DNA of 64,000 nucleotides from Paenibacillus antri (GTDB taxonomy: Bacteria > Bacillota > Bacilli > Paenibacillales > YIM-B00363). Each line of letters starts with the position of its first letter. The stretch's first letter is position 1. The translations under genes and the position numbers were made by a program. Shown piece by piece: positions 1-7,820 of the stretch. The notes below the pieces were generated by a model. That model did not search any database. It saw nothing but the letters and a program-made list of their open reading frames with translations, and was not told the DNA's origin. The stretch covers positions 1 through 64,000 of the forward strand of contig NZ_VCIW01000016.1 of assembly GCF_005765165.1 (NCBI RefSeq), read 5' to 3'.

Positions 1-143
1 AAAGCATCTAAGCGTGAAGCCCCCCTCAAGATGAGATTTCCCTGCTTGAAGACCCCATGTAGACGACGTGGTTGATAGGTTCGGGGTGGAAGCGCGGCAA
101 CGCGTGGAGCTGACGAATACTAATCGGTCGAGGACTTATCCAA
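1..143 (+). rRNA. 23S rRNA, 3' end (partial)
   Basis: The first ~143 bases match the conserved 3' end of bacterial 23S rRNA: the helix region around GATGAGATTTCCC, then CTAATCGGTCGAGGACTTA near the 3' terminus, as in Bacillus. The gene begins outside the window. The 3' boundary is an estimate from the Bacillus pattern. A tRNA follows after ~58 bases and no 5S rRNA is seen in between. Confidence 0.93.
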
Positions 144-201
144 CATATTCGGAGTGTACAATTGTTTCGCATCCAGTTTTCAGGGAGCAACCGCAATGTA
201 T

Positions 202-276
202 GCGGACGTGGCTCAGTGGTAGAGCATCGCCTTGCCAAGGCGAGGGTCGTGGGTTCGAATCCCATCGTCCGCTCCA
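202..276 (+). tRNA. tRNA-Gly (GCC)
   Basis: A 75-base cloverleaf. The acceptor stem GCGGACG pairs with CGTCCGC, there is a D-arm (GGCTCAGTGGTAGAGC), the anticodon GCC lies at 234-236 within CTTGCCAAG, the T-arm contains GGTTCGAATCC, and the CCA end is encoded. It sits directly behind the 23S rRNA and is probably cotranscribed with the rRNA operon. Confidence 0.97.
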
Positions 277-290
277 ATACGAAATATCTA

Positions 291-321
291 AACCTTGAAT
301 GGAGACATTCGAGGTTTTTTT
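291..321 (+). terminator. Intrinsic terminator of the rRNA/tRNA operon
   Basis: AACCTTGAATG (291-301) pairs with CATTCGAGGTT (306-316) around a GAGA loop, with one G-U pair, followed by a run of seven T. It closes the rRNA-tRNA-Gly transcription unit. Confidence 0.9.
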
Positions 322-384
322 GTTGTTTGGAGGGCGAGCCTCTGATACAATGAGCCGAGCGATAACAACGGAGGGAACCAAATT

Positions 385-1362
385 ATGGATTTCATAAAGT
401 GGGGCATTATCGGCTGCGGGAACGTAACGGAGGTCAAGAGCGGCCCCGCGCTGCAGAAGGCCGAAGGCTCCGCATTGGTTGCGGTCATGCGCCGGAACGG
501 CGACTTGGCGCGCGATTACGCCGAACGGCACGGCGTGCCGAGATGGTACGACGACGCGGACCGCTTAATCGAAGATCCGGAGGTCGATGCCGTATATGTG
601 GCCACGCCTCCTTCGTCCCACATGGAATATGTATTGAAAGCGGCTAAGGCCGGCAAGCCGGTATACGTCGAGAAGCCGATGGCGATGAACGAAGCGGAAT
701 GCAGAACGATGGTCGAAGCGTGCGAAGCGGCGAACGTTCCTTTATTCGTGGCCTACTATCGGAGGAAGCAGCCCCGTTTTCTCAAAGTGAAGGAACTCAT
801 CGAACAAGGGGCGATCGGAGAAGTTCGCACCGTAACGACGGTCCAGTTCGCGCCGCCGCCGAAATCGGACGCAAGGGAATCTTGGAGGCTGCAGCCGGAG
901 ATCGGGGGCGGGGGGCTTTTTCCCGACTTGGCCAGTCATTCGCTCGATCTGCTCGATTATTTGCTGGGTCCCATCGGAAGCGTCTCCGGACATGCGACGA
1001 ACCAAGGCAGACGTTATGCGGCAGAGGATACGGTAACGGCTTCCTATGTGTTCGAATCCGGAGCGCACGGCGTAGGCTCGTGGTGTTTCGAGGCAGGGGT
1101 CGCGGAAGACCGGAACGAAATCGTCGGCACCCGCGGGAAGATCGAGTATGCCACGTTCCGTAACGATCCCATTCGACTGACGACGCCAGCCGGGACGGAG
1201 GAGTGGAGGATCGAACAACCGATGCACGTCCAACAACCTCTGATCCAAAGCATCGTAGACGAGTTGAGAGGGATAGGAGGGACTTCCCCCAGCACGGGCC
1301 GCACGGCCTTGCGCACGAATCGCGTGATGGACGCGATTCTAGCATCCTATTATCGAAAGTAA
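385..1362 (+). CDS. Gfo/Idh/MocA family oxidoreductase
   Basis: 325 residues, the usual length of this NAD(P)-dependent sugar or inositol dehydrogenase family. The N-terminal Rossmann fold shows GIIGCG near residues 8-13, then YVATPP (~73) and the family hallmark VEKPMA (~95), which carries the catalytic lysine. The C-terminal half has the family's substrate domain with GGGGLFPDLASHSLD, including the conserved Asp and His. Start is ATG with GGAGGG 10 bases upstream. It stands alone between the rRNA terminator and a regulator gene, so the substrate cannot be read from context. Confidence 0.9.
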   Translation: MDFIKWGIIGCGNVTEVKSGPALQKAEGSALVAVMRRNGDLARDYAERHGVPRWYDDADRLIEDPEVDAVYVATPPSSHMEYVLKAAKAGKPVYVEKPMAMNEAECRTMVEACEAANVPLFVAYYRRKQPRFLKVKELIEQGAIGEVRTVTTVQFAPPPKSDARESWRLQPEIGGGGLFPDLASHSLDLLDYLLGPIGSVSGHATNQGRRYAAEDTVTASYVFESGAHGVGSWCFEAGVAEDRNEIVGTRGKIEYATFRNDPIRLTTPAGTEEWRIEQPMHVQQPLIQSIVDELRGIGGTSPSTGRTALRTNRVMDAILASYYRK

Positions 1363-1462
1363 AGAAAACTGAGAATTATCGGTCCATGGCAACTGGTTGC
1401 TGCAAGAATAAATTGATATACTATTATCTGGTTACCTACTATTTCATAAAGGAAGACTTTCT

Positions 1463-2170
1463 TTGCCAATGGACAAGCCCTTAATACTATTGGTGGATGA
1501 CGACCGCGCGGTTAAACATCTGCTGTCGGAGACGCTGGAAATCGAAGGCTACCTTGTGATGACGGCCGGGAACGGCATTGATGCGCTTACATTGATCGGC
1601 GAGTATACTTTCGATCTCATTCTGCTCGATATTATGATGCCCGGGATGGACGGTCTCGAGGTGTGCCAACGAATCCGGGATCAATATCCAGGGCCGATCG
1701 TGCTGATCAGCGGCAGAGATCGGAACGCGGATAAGGTGATCGGACTTAGCGTCGGCGCCGACGATTACATCACGAAGCCGTTCGAAATCGAAGAAGTCGT
1801 CTCTCGCGTGAAGGCGCACCTTCGCAGAGAGCAGCGCTCCCGATCGGCACGGAAGTCGACGGATGCCGTCATGTCCTTCGACAACGGCGCCTTACTCATT
1901 CATAAGGACACCTTCGAGGTGTACTTGAATCAAGAACGCGTGGAGCTCTCCACGAAGGAATTCCAGATTTTGTCGTATTTGGCCGAGCAGGAAGGCCGCG
2001 TCGTCTCGAGAGAAGAAGTGTATGAATCGATCTGGGGCGGGCAGGATTCCGGGGATATTCACACGGTAACGGTTCATATTAAGAATCTAAGGTCGAAGAT
2101 CGATACCCAGAACCGGTACATCAAGACCGTGTGGGGATCCGGTTACAAGTTCGCCGGCGACAAAGACTGA
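1463..2170 (+). CDS. Response regulator, OmpR/PhoB family
   Basis: 235 residues. The N-terminal receiver domain has the acidic pair DDD (~12-14), phospho-acceptor Asp in LLDIMMPGMDG (~56), the conserved Ser in LISG and Lys in ITKPF. The C-terminal winged-helix DNA-binding domain ends in VWGSGYKF, typical of OmpR-type regulators. Start is taken as TTG 1463, 7 bases after AAGGAAG; ATG 1469 in the same frame is the alternative. No histidine kinase is adjacent. The next gene encodes an Hpt-receiver protein, so this may be the DNA-binding output of a phosphorelay whose kinase lies elsewhere (inference). Confidence 0.92.
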   Translation: MPMDKPLILLVDDDRAVKHLLSETLEIEGYLVMTAGNGIDALTLIGEYTFDLILLDIMMPGMDGLEVCQRIRDQYPGPIVLISGRDRNADKVIGLSVGADDYITKPFEIEEVVSRVKAHLRREQRSRSARKSTDAVMSFDNGALLIHKDTFEVYLNQERVELSTKEFQILSYLAEQEGRVVSREEVYESIWGGQDSGDIHTVTVHIKNLRSKIDTQNRYIKTVWGSGYKFAGDKD

Positions 2171-2238
2171 TATTCGCCTCGTTCTCTATTCTTTAGCCGA
2201 GGATAGGGGATGGGGTGTCTTTATATTCGGGAGGCGTT

Positions 2239-2961
2239 ATGAGTAAGTATATCGAGATGTTCATTCAACAATTCGGCCAGCGCATCCGCGACTTGCTCCA
2301 GCGGGACGCTTCGGTTTCCGAGGAAGAGCTTTATCGGCTCGTTCACACGGCCAAGGGAACGGCCGGAACCGTCGGATTGCCCGAGTGGTCGACGATCGCG
2401 GGCGAATTGTTGGCGTTGCTGAGCGAGGACGGCAGTAGAACGTTCACGGTAGCGGAAGCGGAGCTGCTGTTGGCGCCGTTGCTGCATGCGGCGAGCGGAA
2501 GCGTCGTCGCCGCGACGATGGAAGCGAAGGAGATCGCCCCGGCCGCTGCCGAAGCGGTTCGTGTGGAAGGACCTTGGAAGATCGCCGTGGTGGACGACGA
2601 TCCGATCCTTCGCACGATGCTTGGCCGCCGATTGTCTCGACTGATCAGCGATTTCGACGAAGTCAATATTAAGCTTTATGAGGACGGAGATGCGTTCTTG
2701 GCCGACGAATGGCATAAGAACGAGGAGCCTTGTCTCATCGTATTGGATCGGAATATGCCGCGGCTCAACGGAATGGAAGTGCTTCGCCAAATTCGGCAAC
2801 ACGACCCGAAGCGTAGATATAGCATATTAATGCTGACCGGCATCGAAGACGACTTGGAGGTTGCGAAGGCGTTGGAGGCCGGTGTCGACGACTACGTGAC
2901 GAAACCGTTCGGCATGGCCGAGCTGGAAGCCCGCGTTCGCAAGATGCTGCAGAAGCGATGA
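2239..2961 (+). CDS. Hpt domain-response receiver fusion protein
   Basis: 240 residues in two modules. Residues ~1-90 form a histidine phosphotransfer (Hpt) domain with the motif HTAKGTAGT, whose His accepts phosphate. Residues ~115-240 form a receiver domain with VVDDD, phospho-Asp in VLDRNMPRLNG, a conserved Thr in LMLTG and Lys in VTKPF. There is no kinase catalytic domain, DNA-binding domain or GGDEF/EAL output. Start is ATG 2239, preceded by GGGAGG; an upstream ATG 2215 lacks a good ribosome site. The stop overlaps the next ATG, so it is translationally coupled to the HEAT protein. It likely shuttles phosphate between an unlinked kinase and the neighbouring regulator. Confidence 0.9.
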   Translation: MSKYIEMFIQQFGQRIRDLLQRDASVSEEELYRLVHTAKGTAGTVGLPEWSTIAGELLALLSEDGSRTFTVAEAELLLAPLLHAASGSVVAATMEAKEIAPAAAEAVRVEGPWKIAVVDDDPILRTMLGRRLSRLISDFDEVNIKLYEDGDAFLADEWHKNEEPCLIVLDRNMPRLNGMEVLRQIRQHDPKRRYSILMLTGIEDDLEVAKALEAGVDDYVTKPFGMAELEARVRKMLQKR

Positions 2962-4043
2962 GCTCCGCTCCTTTCCTTATCGTCGGGACGCTTAGCGTCG
3001 TCGTTGCCGCGACGGTGCTTGGATTGTACGGCTACTTAGTATACGCGAAGACGCGATATGCCAGGGCGAGCCGATTCGTCGCGGAACGGCTCGAAACGGC
3101 CGAATACGGCTTGCAGCGCTCCGTGGAGTCCGCCGGTTCGATCGCGGATCTCGCGGCGCTCGCTCGCAAATATCCGCTTTGGCGTTCGTTGATCCAGGAG
3201 TTCTGCGCGAAGCGAATCCGGCTGGGCGGCACGCGCGAAGAAATCGAGCGCATTCGGTCATTGGTCCGGGCCAGCTTCGCGGAAAATTATCGCTCGCGGC
3301 TGACCGGAAGACGCTGGAGCGATCGAGTGAACGCCATGATCTACATCGGCTTGTTCCGGTTGGACGAATTTTGGCCCGAATTGGCGTGGGCGGCCGTCGA
3401 CGAACGGAGAACGGAAGCGGAGCGGCTGCTCGCCCATCGGACGCTTGCGGCGCTGCAGCGCCCGGAAGCGATCGACCTGTTGGAGACGCGGGCGAAGGGG
3501 ATGACCGATCACCATATCCGGCACGTATTCATGCCGCTCGATCCGAGTCTCTTGCAGCTGTGCATCGAGAAATTCGACGCCTTCGCGCCATGGGTGAGGA
3601 ACAATCTGCTGGACGTGCTGCGCATACGTAATCTGCGGGACGAGCGGACGCTCCATCTGTTCGAGCGAGCGTCCGTCTCCGACGAGGCGGAACAGCGCGT
3701 GCGCGCGTTGAAAGGGATCGCCAACTTCGGATACATCGGTCCGGAGGCGGAAGCCGCCTTCATCGAACGAGCCTCGAATTGGGAGCGGATGCCCCGGTCC
3801 GAGAAGCTGATGGCCGCAAGATTGATGGGAGCCGTGCCCAATGACGTCTATCCGGCGTTGCTGGAGTCGATGTTAGGCGACGTGAATTATTCGGTGCGGC
3901 AGCAAGCGATGGCGTCGTTAATGGAATATCCCGGCCGGAAGGCGAGATTGGAGCGGCTGCTGCATACGCATCCGGACCGGTACGCGCGCGATCTGGCGCA
4001 TGAAATGATGGAGAGATACGGTTATGAGCGACAGCTGGCTTGA
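2958..4043 (+). CDS. Membrane-anchored HEAT-repeat protein
   Basis: 361 residues. One N-terminal transmembrane helix lies at ~6-31, then a cytoplasmic all-helical region rich in Arg, Leu and Ala whose spacing fits HEAT/armadillo repeats, clearest at ~240-350 (repeats containing RALKGIANFG and RQQAMASLMEYPG). HEAT proteins are scaffolds; no catalytic motif is visible. It overlaps the preceding Hpt-receiver gene by 4 bases and the following glycosyltransferase gene by 20 bases. It probably links the signalling protein to the membrane enzyme; that role is inference. Confidence 0.75.
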   Translation: MSSAPFLIVGTLSVVVAATVLGLYGYLVYAKTRYARASRFVAERLETAEYGLQRSVESAGSIADLAALARKYPLWRSLIQEFCAKRIRLGGTREEIERIRSLVRASFAENYRSRLTGRRWSDRVNAMIYIGLFRLDEFWPELAWAAVDERRTEAERLLAHRTLAALQRPEAIDLLETRAKGMTDHHIRHVFMPLDPSLLQLCIEKFDAFAPWVRNNLLDVLRIRNLRDERTLHLFERASVSDEAEQRVRALKGIANFGYIGPEAEAAFIERASNWERMPRSEKLMAARLMGAVPNDVYPALLESMLGDVNYSVRQQAMASLMEYPGRKARLERLLHTHPDRYARDLAHEMMERYGYERQLA

Positions 4044-5475
4044 ATGGATCGCGTGGACGATAGAACGCGCTTCGGTGGTTGTGTTTTGGTACGTGTTGGC
4101 CGTGTTGGCGTTTTATTTGCTGCAGCTCGTCATCGCGATGCGCAAATTGCTTAGAGAGCATAAGGTCGTAGCTCTTCAATACGACGAGGTGCAATTTTCC
4201 GCATTCACTCCTCCCTTATCCATCTTAGTCCCCGCGTACAACGAGGAGTTGAACGTGGTGGACAGCGTACGATCCTTGCTCGGCATTAATTACAGCGTCT
4301 TCGAAATCATCGTCGTGAACGACGGCTCGAAGGACCGAACGGTCGACGTGCTGGTCGAACAATTCGATATGTTCGAGTTGAAGAACAAAGTCCAGTGGTC
4401 CGGTTTGAAAACGAAGACGAAGCCTGTACGGAGGGTGTTTTCCTCCCGGAAACATCCGAACCTCGTATTGATCGATAAGGAAAACGGGGGCAAAGCCGAC
4501 GCGCTGAACGCCGGCATCAACTTCTCGCAGTATCCGTATTTCGTCTCGCTCGACGGCGACACGGTGCTGGATCCCAACGCGTTCGTCCGCGTCATGAAAC
4601 CGATCCTGGAGGCGAGGCCGGGCGAAGAAATTATCGCGAGCGGAGGCAGCATCGGCATCGTGAACGGCAGCGAGGTGGTCGGCGGTCACCTAGGGGAATC
4701 GGATATTCGGTTATCGCGAAATCCGTTGGTCGTCATGCAGGTCATCGAATATTTGCGGGCGTTCCTTATGGGGCGCATCGGGCTCAGCGAAATGAAACTG
4801 CTGCTTATTATTTCGGGTGCTTTCGGGGTATTCCGCAAGGATTGGGTCATCGAGGCAGGAGGCTACGAGACGGGGACGATCGGCGAAGATATGGAGCTCG
4901 TCGTTCGGCTGCATCGGCTGATCCGGGAGAAGAAGAGCAAGGCTAGAATCGCCTACATCCCCGATCCCGTCTGTTGGACGGAGGCGCCCGAGACGCTGCA
5001 AGTGTTGAAGCGGCAGCGGACGCGGTGGCATCGCGGCCTATTCGAGAGCTTGTGGCGGCATCGGGGCATGCTGTTCAATCCGAAATACGGACGGATCGGG
5101 ATGGCGGCGATGCCGTACTTCCTCATCGTCGAGCTGCTCGGTCCGCTATTGGAGATCGCGGGGTATGCGACGGTACTGCTCGGCTATTTTCTCGATGTGC
5201 TGAATGTGTCGTTCGTGATGGCGTATGCGCTGCTCATGGTGTTGTACGGTTCGCTGCTGTCGGCCGGAACGGTGCTGCTCGAGGAATGGAGCTTGCGGAA
5301 GTACAATCGGGTATCCGACGTTACGAAGCTGTTTCTGTATGCGTTGACGGAAAGCTTCTGGTACCGTCCGACGATGCTGTGGTACCGGCTGATCGGTCTG
5401 TTCGAAGCGCTCCGGGGCAAGAAGCACGGCTGGGGAGATATGGCCCGCCGCGGCATCTCGGTACATCGCAAATGA
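4024..5475 (+). CDS. Membrane glycosyltransferase, family 2 (PgaC/IcaA-like)
   Basis: 483 residues. A transmembrane helix at ~18-40, then the GT-A catalytic domain: PLSILVPAYNEE (~61), VVNDGSKDRT, ENGGKADALNAG, the metal-binding DGDT (~178), the acidic motif GEDME and the processive-synthase motif QRTRWHRG (Q-x-x-R-W). At least three C-terminal membrane helices follow (~355-435). This architecture belongs to processive synthases of extracellular beta-linked polysaccharides such as poly-N-acetylglucosamine or hyaluronan; the sugar is not determined here. It is coupled to the HEAT and Hpt-receiver genes upstream. No PgaB-type deacetylase is adjacent. Confidence 0.88.
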   Translation: MSDSWLEWIAWTIERASVVVFWYVLAVLAFYLLQLVIAMRKLLREHKVVALQYDEVQFSAFTPPLSILVPAYNEELNVVDSVRSLLGINYSVFEIIVVNDGSKDRTVDVLVEQFDMFELKNKVQWSGLKTKTKPVRRVFSSRKHPNLVLIDKENGGKADALNAGINFSQYPYFVSLDGDTVLDPNAFVRVMKPILEARPGEEIIASGGSIGIVNGSEVVGGHLGESDIRLSRNPLVVMQVIEYLRAFLMGRIGLSEMKLLLIISGAFGVFRKDWVIEAGGYETGTIGEDMELVVRLHRLIREKKSKARIAYIPDPVCWTEAPETLQVLKRQRTRWHRGLFESLWRHRGMLFNPKYGRIGMAAMPYFLIVELLGPLLEIAGYATVLLGYFLDVLNVSFVMAYALLMVLYGSLLSAGTVLLEEWSLRKYNRVSDVTKLFLYALTESFWYRPTMLWYRLIGLFEALRGKKHGWGDMARRGISVHRK

Positions 5476-5618
5476 GAGGATTACGAACGATGCGTTCGAT
5501 TCGGAACGCGCCCGGCTTCGTCTGGGCGCTGTTCGCTCTAGCGTTGTGCGCCTTGGCGCCATGGTTATGGTGGTTAGCGAAGCCGGCGATTCCGCTGCGC
5601 GCGGTCGTCGTCGAATAG
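5472..5618 (+). pseudogene. Short membrane ORF, probable 5' remnant of a larger gene
   Basis: 48 codons from an ATG that overlaps the glycosyltransferase stop (ATGA coupling). The peptide has a positively charged start, then one hydrophobic helix (GFVWALFALALCALAPW) and ends PLRAVVVE followed by TAG. The same frame continues past TAG as TVPYPD and then TGA. Families encoded next to such synthases often have a signal anchor followed by a long extracellular domain, so this may be the surviving start of a secreted partner broken by a stop. It could equally be a genuine small membrane protein. The ~100 bases up to the next gene contain nothing else recognised. Confidence 0.45.
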
Positions 5619-5722
5619 ACGGTTCCGTACCCCGACTGACGTAAAATCGTTTTACTGGAGAGTTTATGTATCGATGATGAAGGCGGTGCTGCGCGAGGCG
5701 GCGGCCGGAAGGAGCGAACGGG

Positions 5723-6370
5723 ATGAGTAATATTACGGCGGAAGCGGAAATTTGGGCGAAGGAGAAGCTCGGCGGGGACAGCAGCGGACATGACTGGTGG
5801 CATATCGAGCGGGTGCGTCGTTTGGCGCTGCGCCTCGCCGCGGCGACGGGGGCGAACGCCTTCGTCTGCGAGATGGCGGCGCTGCTGCACGATCTGGCGG
5901 ACGAGAAGCTGTTCGGCGACGAGGAAAGCTGCCTGCGAGACATTCGAAGCTGGCTGGCGGAGCGGAACGTCGCGGAATCGGATGCGGAGCATATCGTCGA
6001 CATTATCGCGAATTTGGGCTTTAAGGGCGGCGGACGATCCGGCTTGACGACGCTCGAGGGGCGGGTCGTGCAGGACGCCGACAGGCTGGATGCGCTGGGC
6101 GCCGTCGGCATCGCCCGTACGTTCGCCTATTCCGGCTGGAAGGGGCAGCCGATGCACGATCCTTCGCTGCCGATACGAACGTCGATGACGGCGGAGGAAT
6201 ATCGGACGGGGAAGAGCAGCGCGTACAATCATTTTCACGAGAAGCTGTTGAAGCTGAAGGAGCTCTTGAACACGGACGAAGCCCGGCGGATCGCCGAGGA
6301 TCGGCACCGGTACATGGAGTCGTTCCTTCGCCGCTTCGAAGCCGAATGGAACGGAACGGATGCGTGGTAA
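5723..6370 (+). CDS. HD domain phosphohydrolase (YpgQ-like)
   Basis: 215 residues, matching the usual length of the YpgQ/YedJ group. The metal-binding HD signature appears as HDWWHIERV (His ~23, His ~27), LLHDLADEK (HD pair ~54) and a later Asp in VVQDADRLDALGA. The C-terminal motif KLLKLKELLNTDEARRIAE is also typical. Members are metal-dependent nucleotide (pyro)phosphohydrolases, and the substrate here is not evident. Start ATG is preceded by GGAAGGAG. A terminator follows directly, so it forms the end of its transcription unit. Confidence 0.88.
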   Translation: MSNITAEAEIWAKEKLGGDSSGHDWWHIERVRRLALRLAAATGANAFVCEMAALLHDLADEKLFGDEESCLRDIRSWLAERNVAESDAEHIVDIIANLGFKGGGRSGLTTLEGRVVQDADRLDALGAVGIARTFAYSGWKGQPMHDPSLPIRTSMTAEEYRTGKSSAYNHFHEKLLKLKELLNTDEARRIAEDRHRYMESFLRRFEAEWNGTDAW

Positions 6371-6375
6371 ACTAT

Positions 6376-6416
6376 AGACCTCTTCGCCGAAGGACGGCGG
6401 GAGGTCTTTCGTTTTT
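6376..6416 (+). terminator. Intrinsic terminator after the HD-domain gene
   Basis: AGACCTC (6376-6382) pairs with GAGGTCT (6401-6407), with an inner CGCC/GGCG pairing, then TTCGTTTTT. Confidence 0.8.
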
Positions 6417-6503
6417 ACCGGGGGAGGTTGTCAAGTGGAAATCGCTTCGGCAAGATGGTATGTTATGGGGGAGTATGGATTTCGGAAGGGGACCCTGACA
6501 TAG

Positions 6504-7784
6504 ATGAAAGCGAGTACGATGACGACGAGTACGGAGTTGGAGGATCGCGCGATTCTCGTTAGCCTCGTGACGGGCGACGAAACCGACGATCTCGTCCGCT
6601 ATTCGATGGAAGAGCTCGTTCGGCTGGCGGAGACGGCCGGGGTCGAAGTGCTCGACACGGCGGTGCAGAAGCGCGAGAAGGCGGACAGCAAGTGGTTTAT
6701 CGGGAAGGGGAAGGTCGAGGAGGTGCGCGACCGGCTCCGGGAATTGAACGGAACGACGGTCATCTTCAATCAAGAGCTCTCCGGCGGCCAAGTTCGAAAT
6801 TTGGAGGAGTACTTAGACGCGAAGATCGTCGATCGGACGCAGCTTATCCTCGATATTTTCGCGCAGCGGGCGAAGACGAGAGAGGGCATTCTCCAGGTCG
6901 AGCTGGCGCAGCTCAGTTATTTGCTGCCCCGGTTGTCCGGACACGGGAAGAATTTGTCCCGGCTCGGGGGCGGCATCGGAACGAGAGGTCCCGGCGAGAC
7001 GAAGCTGGAGACCGATCGCCGTCATATCCGTAACCGCATCACGGATTTGCGCAGGCAGCTCGACGAGGTGACGCGGCACCGGAAGCTGCATCGCGAGCGT
7101 CGGAAGAAGAGCGGCGTATACCAAGTGGCGTTAGTGGGGTATACGAATGCAGGGAAGTCGACGCTGCTCAATCGGATGACGAAATCGGACGTCTATGCGG
7201 AAAACAAGCTGTTCGCGACGCTCGATCCGACGTCCCGCAGCATGCCGCTGCCGTCCGTCGGCGAAGTCGTGTTGACGGATACGGTCGGCTTCATTCAGCA
7301 GCTGCCGCATGATCTCGTGGCCGCGTTTCGCGCGACGCTGGAAGAGGTGCTGGAGGCGGACTTGATCCTGCATGTCGTCGACGCTTCGTCTTCGATGCGC
7401 GAGGAGCATATCCGAGTCGTCGACGGCGTCTTGGAAGAGCTGGGCGCGCAAGGCAAAGAGACGGTCATGATTTACAACAAGATCGACTTGTGTACGCCGG
7501 GCGAACGGGAGATGATTCCGACGGGCGAGAATACGCTCGCGATCTCGGCGATGAACGACGATCACCTCGAGGCGTTGAAGGACGTTCTTGAGCGCCGCTT
7601 GATGGGGGAGGTCGTTACGATGCGATTCCCAATCGAGCGCGGGGACTTGATCGCGCTGGCCTACCGCGTCAGCGACGTTATGGAGTCGGAGACGGAGGAA
7701 GAAGCGGTCGTATTGACGGCCAAGCTGCAATCGAAGGCCTTTGCATTATCCGCGTCACGTTTGGAACCTTATATCGTAAAATAA
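6504..7784 (+). CDS. hflX: GTPase HflX
   Basis: 426 residues, the length of HflX. The N-terminal HflX domain (to ~190) contains FIGKGKVEEV, the conserved RTQLILDIFAQRA stretch and the glycine-rich GGIGTRGPGETK. The Era/Obg-type GTPase domain follows, with Walker A GYTNAGKST (~211), DTVGF, and NKID for guanine recognition. HflX splits or rescues stalled 70S ribosomes under stress. Start ATG 6504 has GGAAGGGG upstream. The order hflX-ynbB-glnR-glnA is that of Bacillus subtilis (ynbA = hflX). Confidence 0.95.
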   Translation: MKASTMTTSTELEDRAILVSLVTGDETDDLVRYSMEELVRLAETAGVEVLDTAVQKREKADSKWFIGKGKVEEVRDRLRELNGTTVIFNQELSGGQVRNLEEYLDAKIVDRTQLILDIFAQRAKTREGILQVELAQLSYLLPRLSGHGKNLSRLGGGIGTRGPGETKLETDRRHIRNRITDLRRQLDEVTRHRKLHRERRKKSGVYQVALVGYTNAGKSTLLNRMTKSDVYAENKLFATLDPTSRSMPLPSVGEVVLTDTVGFIQQLPHDLVAAFRATLEEVLEADLILHVVDASSSMREEHIRVVDGVLEELGAQGKETVMIYNKIDLCTPGEREMIPTGENTLAISAMNDDHLEALKDVLERRLMGEVVTMRFPIERGDLIALAYRVSDVMESETEEEAVVLTAKLQSKAFALSASRLEPYIVK

Positions 7785-7820
7785 GTCCTTTTACGGAATG
7801 TTGATGGGAGATTATCATAC

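Noticed and set aside
144-201. 5S rRNA between 23S and tRNA-Gly
   Set aside because: Only 58 bases are present, too short for a 5S gene of ~117 bases, and no 5S motif is visible.
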